Shown: positions 5,983 through 6,429 of the stretch, one piece after another
How the letters are laid out: each line of letters opens with the position of its first letter
Numbering within the stretch: position 1 is the first letter of the stretch
Assembly: GCA_020347085.1 (NCBI GenBank)
Contig: CP070769.1
Location: 1,748,823 to 1,755,251 of the forward strand
DNA length: 6,429 nt
Origin: Desulfobacterales bacterium
GTDB lineage: Bacteria > Desulfobacterota > Desulfobacteria > Desulfobacterales > C00003060
Direction: 5' to 3'
Notes under the pieces: model-generated
Databases searched by the model: none
The model's input: only the letters and a program-made list of their open reading frames with translations
Told to the model about the DNA's origin: nothing
Translations under genes and position numbers: made by a program

Positions 5983-6405
5983 ATGGCCAATATTCTGATT
6001 ATAGATGACCAGCCATGTGTTCGCCAACTCATTTCCGAAGAATTGATCCTCGAGGGGTACCAGGTGCACGGTGTAGGTGACGTCGAATCGGTCAGGGAAC
6101 ACCTCCAATTTTTGCAACTAGCCCCGGTCTTTTTGGATTTATATCTGGAGGGGTCGGAGAGATTCGGGTTGTTGGAGGAGATGAAGCGTGAATGTCCGCA
6201 TCTCCCCGTTATTATCGTAAGTGCTTATGACAGCTTTCTGGATGATCCTCGGGTGTCTCTGGCTGACGGTTACGTCATTAAGAGCATTCATCTTTATACA
6301 CTCAAAGAGAATATAGCTTGTGTGCTCATCCAGCAAAACGGCTACCGAGGGCCAGCGGAAGCAGGGTTTCGTCATTCCGAACTTTGCGTTTCCTGCGGAT
6401 TTTGA
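5983..6405 (+). CDS. Single-domain response regulator (CheY-like receiver)
   Basis: 140 residues from the ATG at 5983, preferred over the ATG six bases earlier (5977) because AGAAGAGG (5967-5974) is eight bases from the former and only two from the latter. Receiver marks are Asp8-Asp9, phospho-acceptor Asp52 in FLDLYLEG, Ser80 (in IIVSAYDS) and Lys100 in DGYVIKS. The AYDS...DDPR...ADGYVIKS stretch is typical of a receiver family common in Desulfobacterota signalling clusters (from memory). No output domain follows; residues 121-140 are a short tail with two cysteines (135, 138) spaced CVSC. It probably passes phosphate between the kinases encoded upstream and a further partner, or acts by protein contact. 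It shares the sigma-54 promoter with the 59-residue gene just before it. Confidence 0.9.
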   Translation: MANILIIDDQPCVRQLISEELILEGYQVHGVGDVESVREHLQFLQLAPVFLDLYLEGSERFGLLEEMKRECPHLPVIIVSAYDSFLDDPRVSLADGYVIKSIHLYTLKENIACVLIQQNGYRGPAEAGFRHSELCVSCGF

Positions 6406-6410
6406 CCGCC

Positions 6411-6429
6411 ATGCTCCCCGGACACGCAG
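6411..6429 (+). repeat. Possible start of a third hairpin element, cut by the window end
   Basis: TGCTCCCCG (6412-6420) equals 1013-1021 of copy 2, and a CACG follows in both soon after (6424-6427 and 1024-1027). Nine identical bases plus a similar context are suggestive only; the diagnostic terminal hairpin would lie beyond the window. Confidence 0.2.

Overview
The window most likely comes from a member of the Desulfobacterota (the former Deltaproteobacteria), roughly 50% GC. Clues are the Cys-Trp-rich insert in the sensor kinase, the chain of kinase and stand-alone receiver genes without an attached output domain, and the style of the small receiver at the right end. This placement comes from family knowledge, not a search. 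All genes read on the + strand.

Left part (1-1138). No gene lies in 1-466. The stretch carries an IS200/IS605-style right-end hairpin (94-137), then a regulatory array: a dyad operator (229-257), an IHF-type site (311-323) and a -24/-12 (sigma-54) promoter (350-365). A structured leader follows, then a small membrane protein with a PH-like tail (ATG at 518, possibly starting further upstream). A second copy of the hairpin element (999-1078) fills the gap after it. No tnpB or transposase is visible, so both copies look solitary.

Central operon (1139-5663). A lipoprotein of the branched-chain amino acid/amide-binding family overlaps by 19 nt a membrane histidine kinase (extracytoplasmic sensor, HAMP split by a seven-cysteine module, PAS, HisKA, HATPase). 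That kinase overlaps by 4 nt a receiver-histidine kinase fusion. No ABC permease or ATPase is present, so the binding protein probably serves as the ligand-sensing partner of the kinase rather than in transport.

Right part (5626-6429). A second copy of the dyad operator (24 of 29 bases identical to the first) sits in the last codons of the receiver-kinase gene. It is followed by an IHF-type site and a -24/-12 promoter. The IHF-to-promoter distance is the same in both arrays (39 nt) and the operator-to-promoter distance nearly so (121 and 123 nt). This promoter should drive a 59-residue protein of unknown function and a single-domain response regulator. The last bases may begin a third hairpin element.

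Working model (inference): one sigma-54 activator, not encoded here, controls two transcription units that flank the sensory operon. The phosphorelay could run from the membrane kinase to the receiver-kinase and then to the single-domain regulator.
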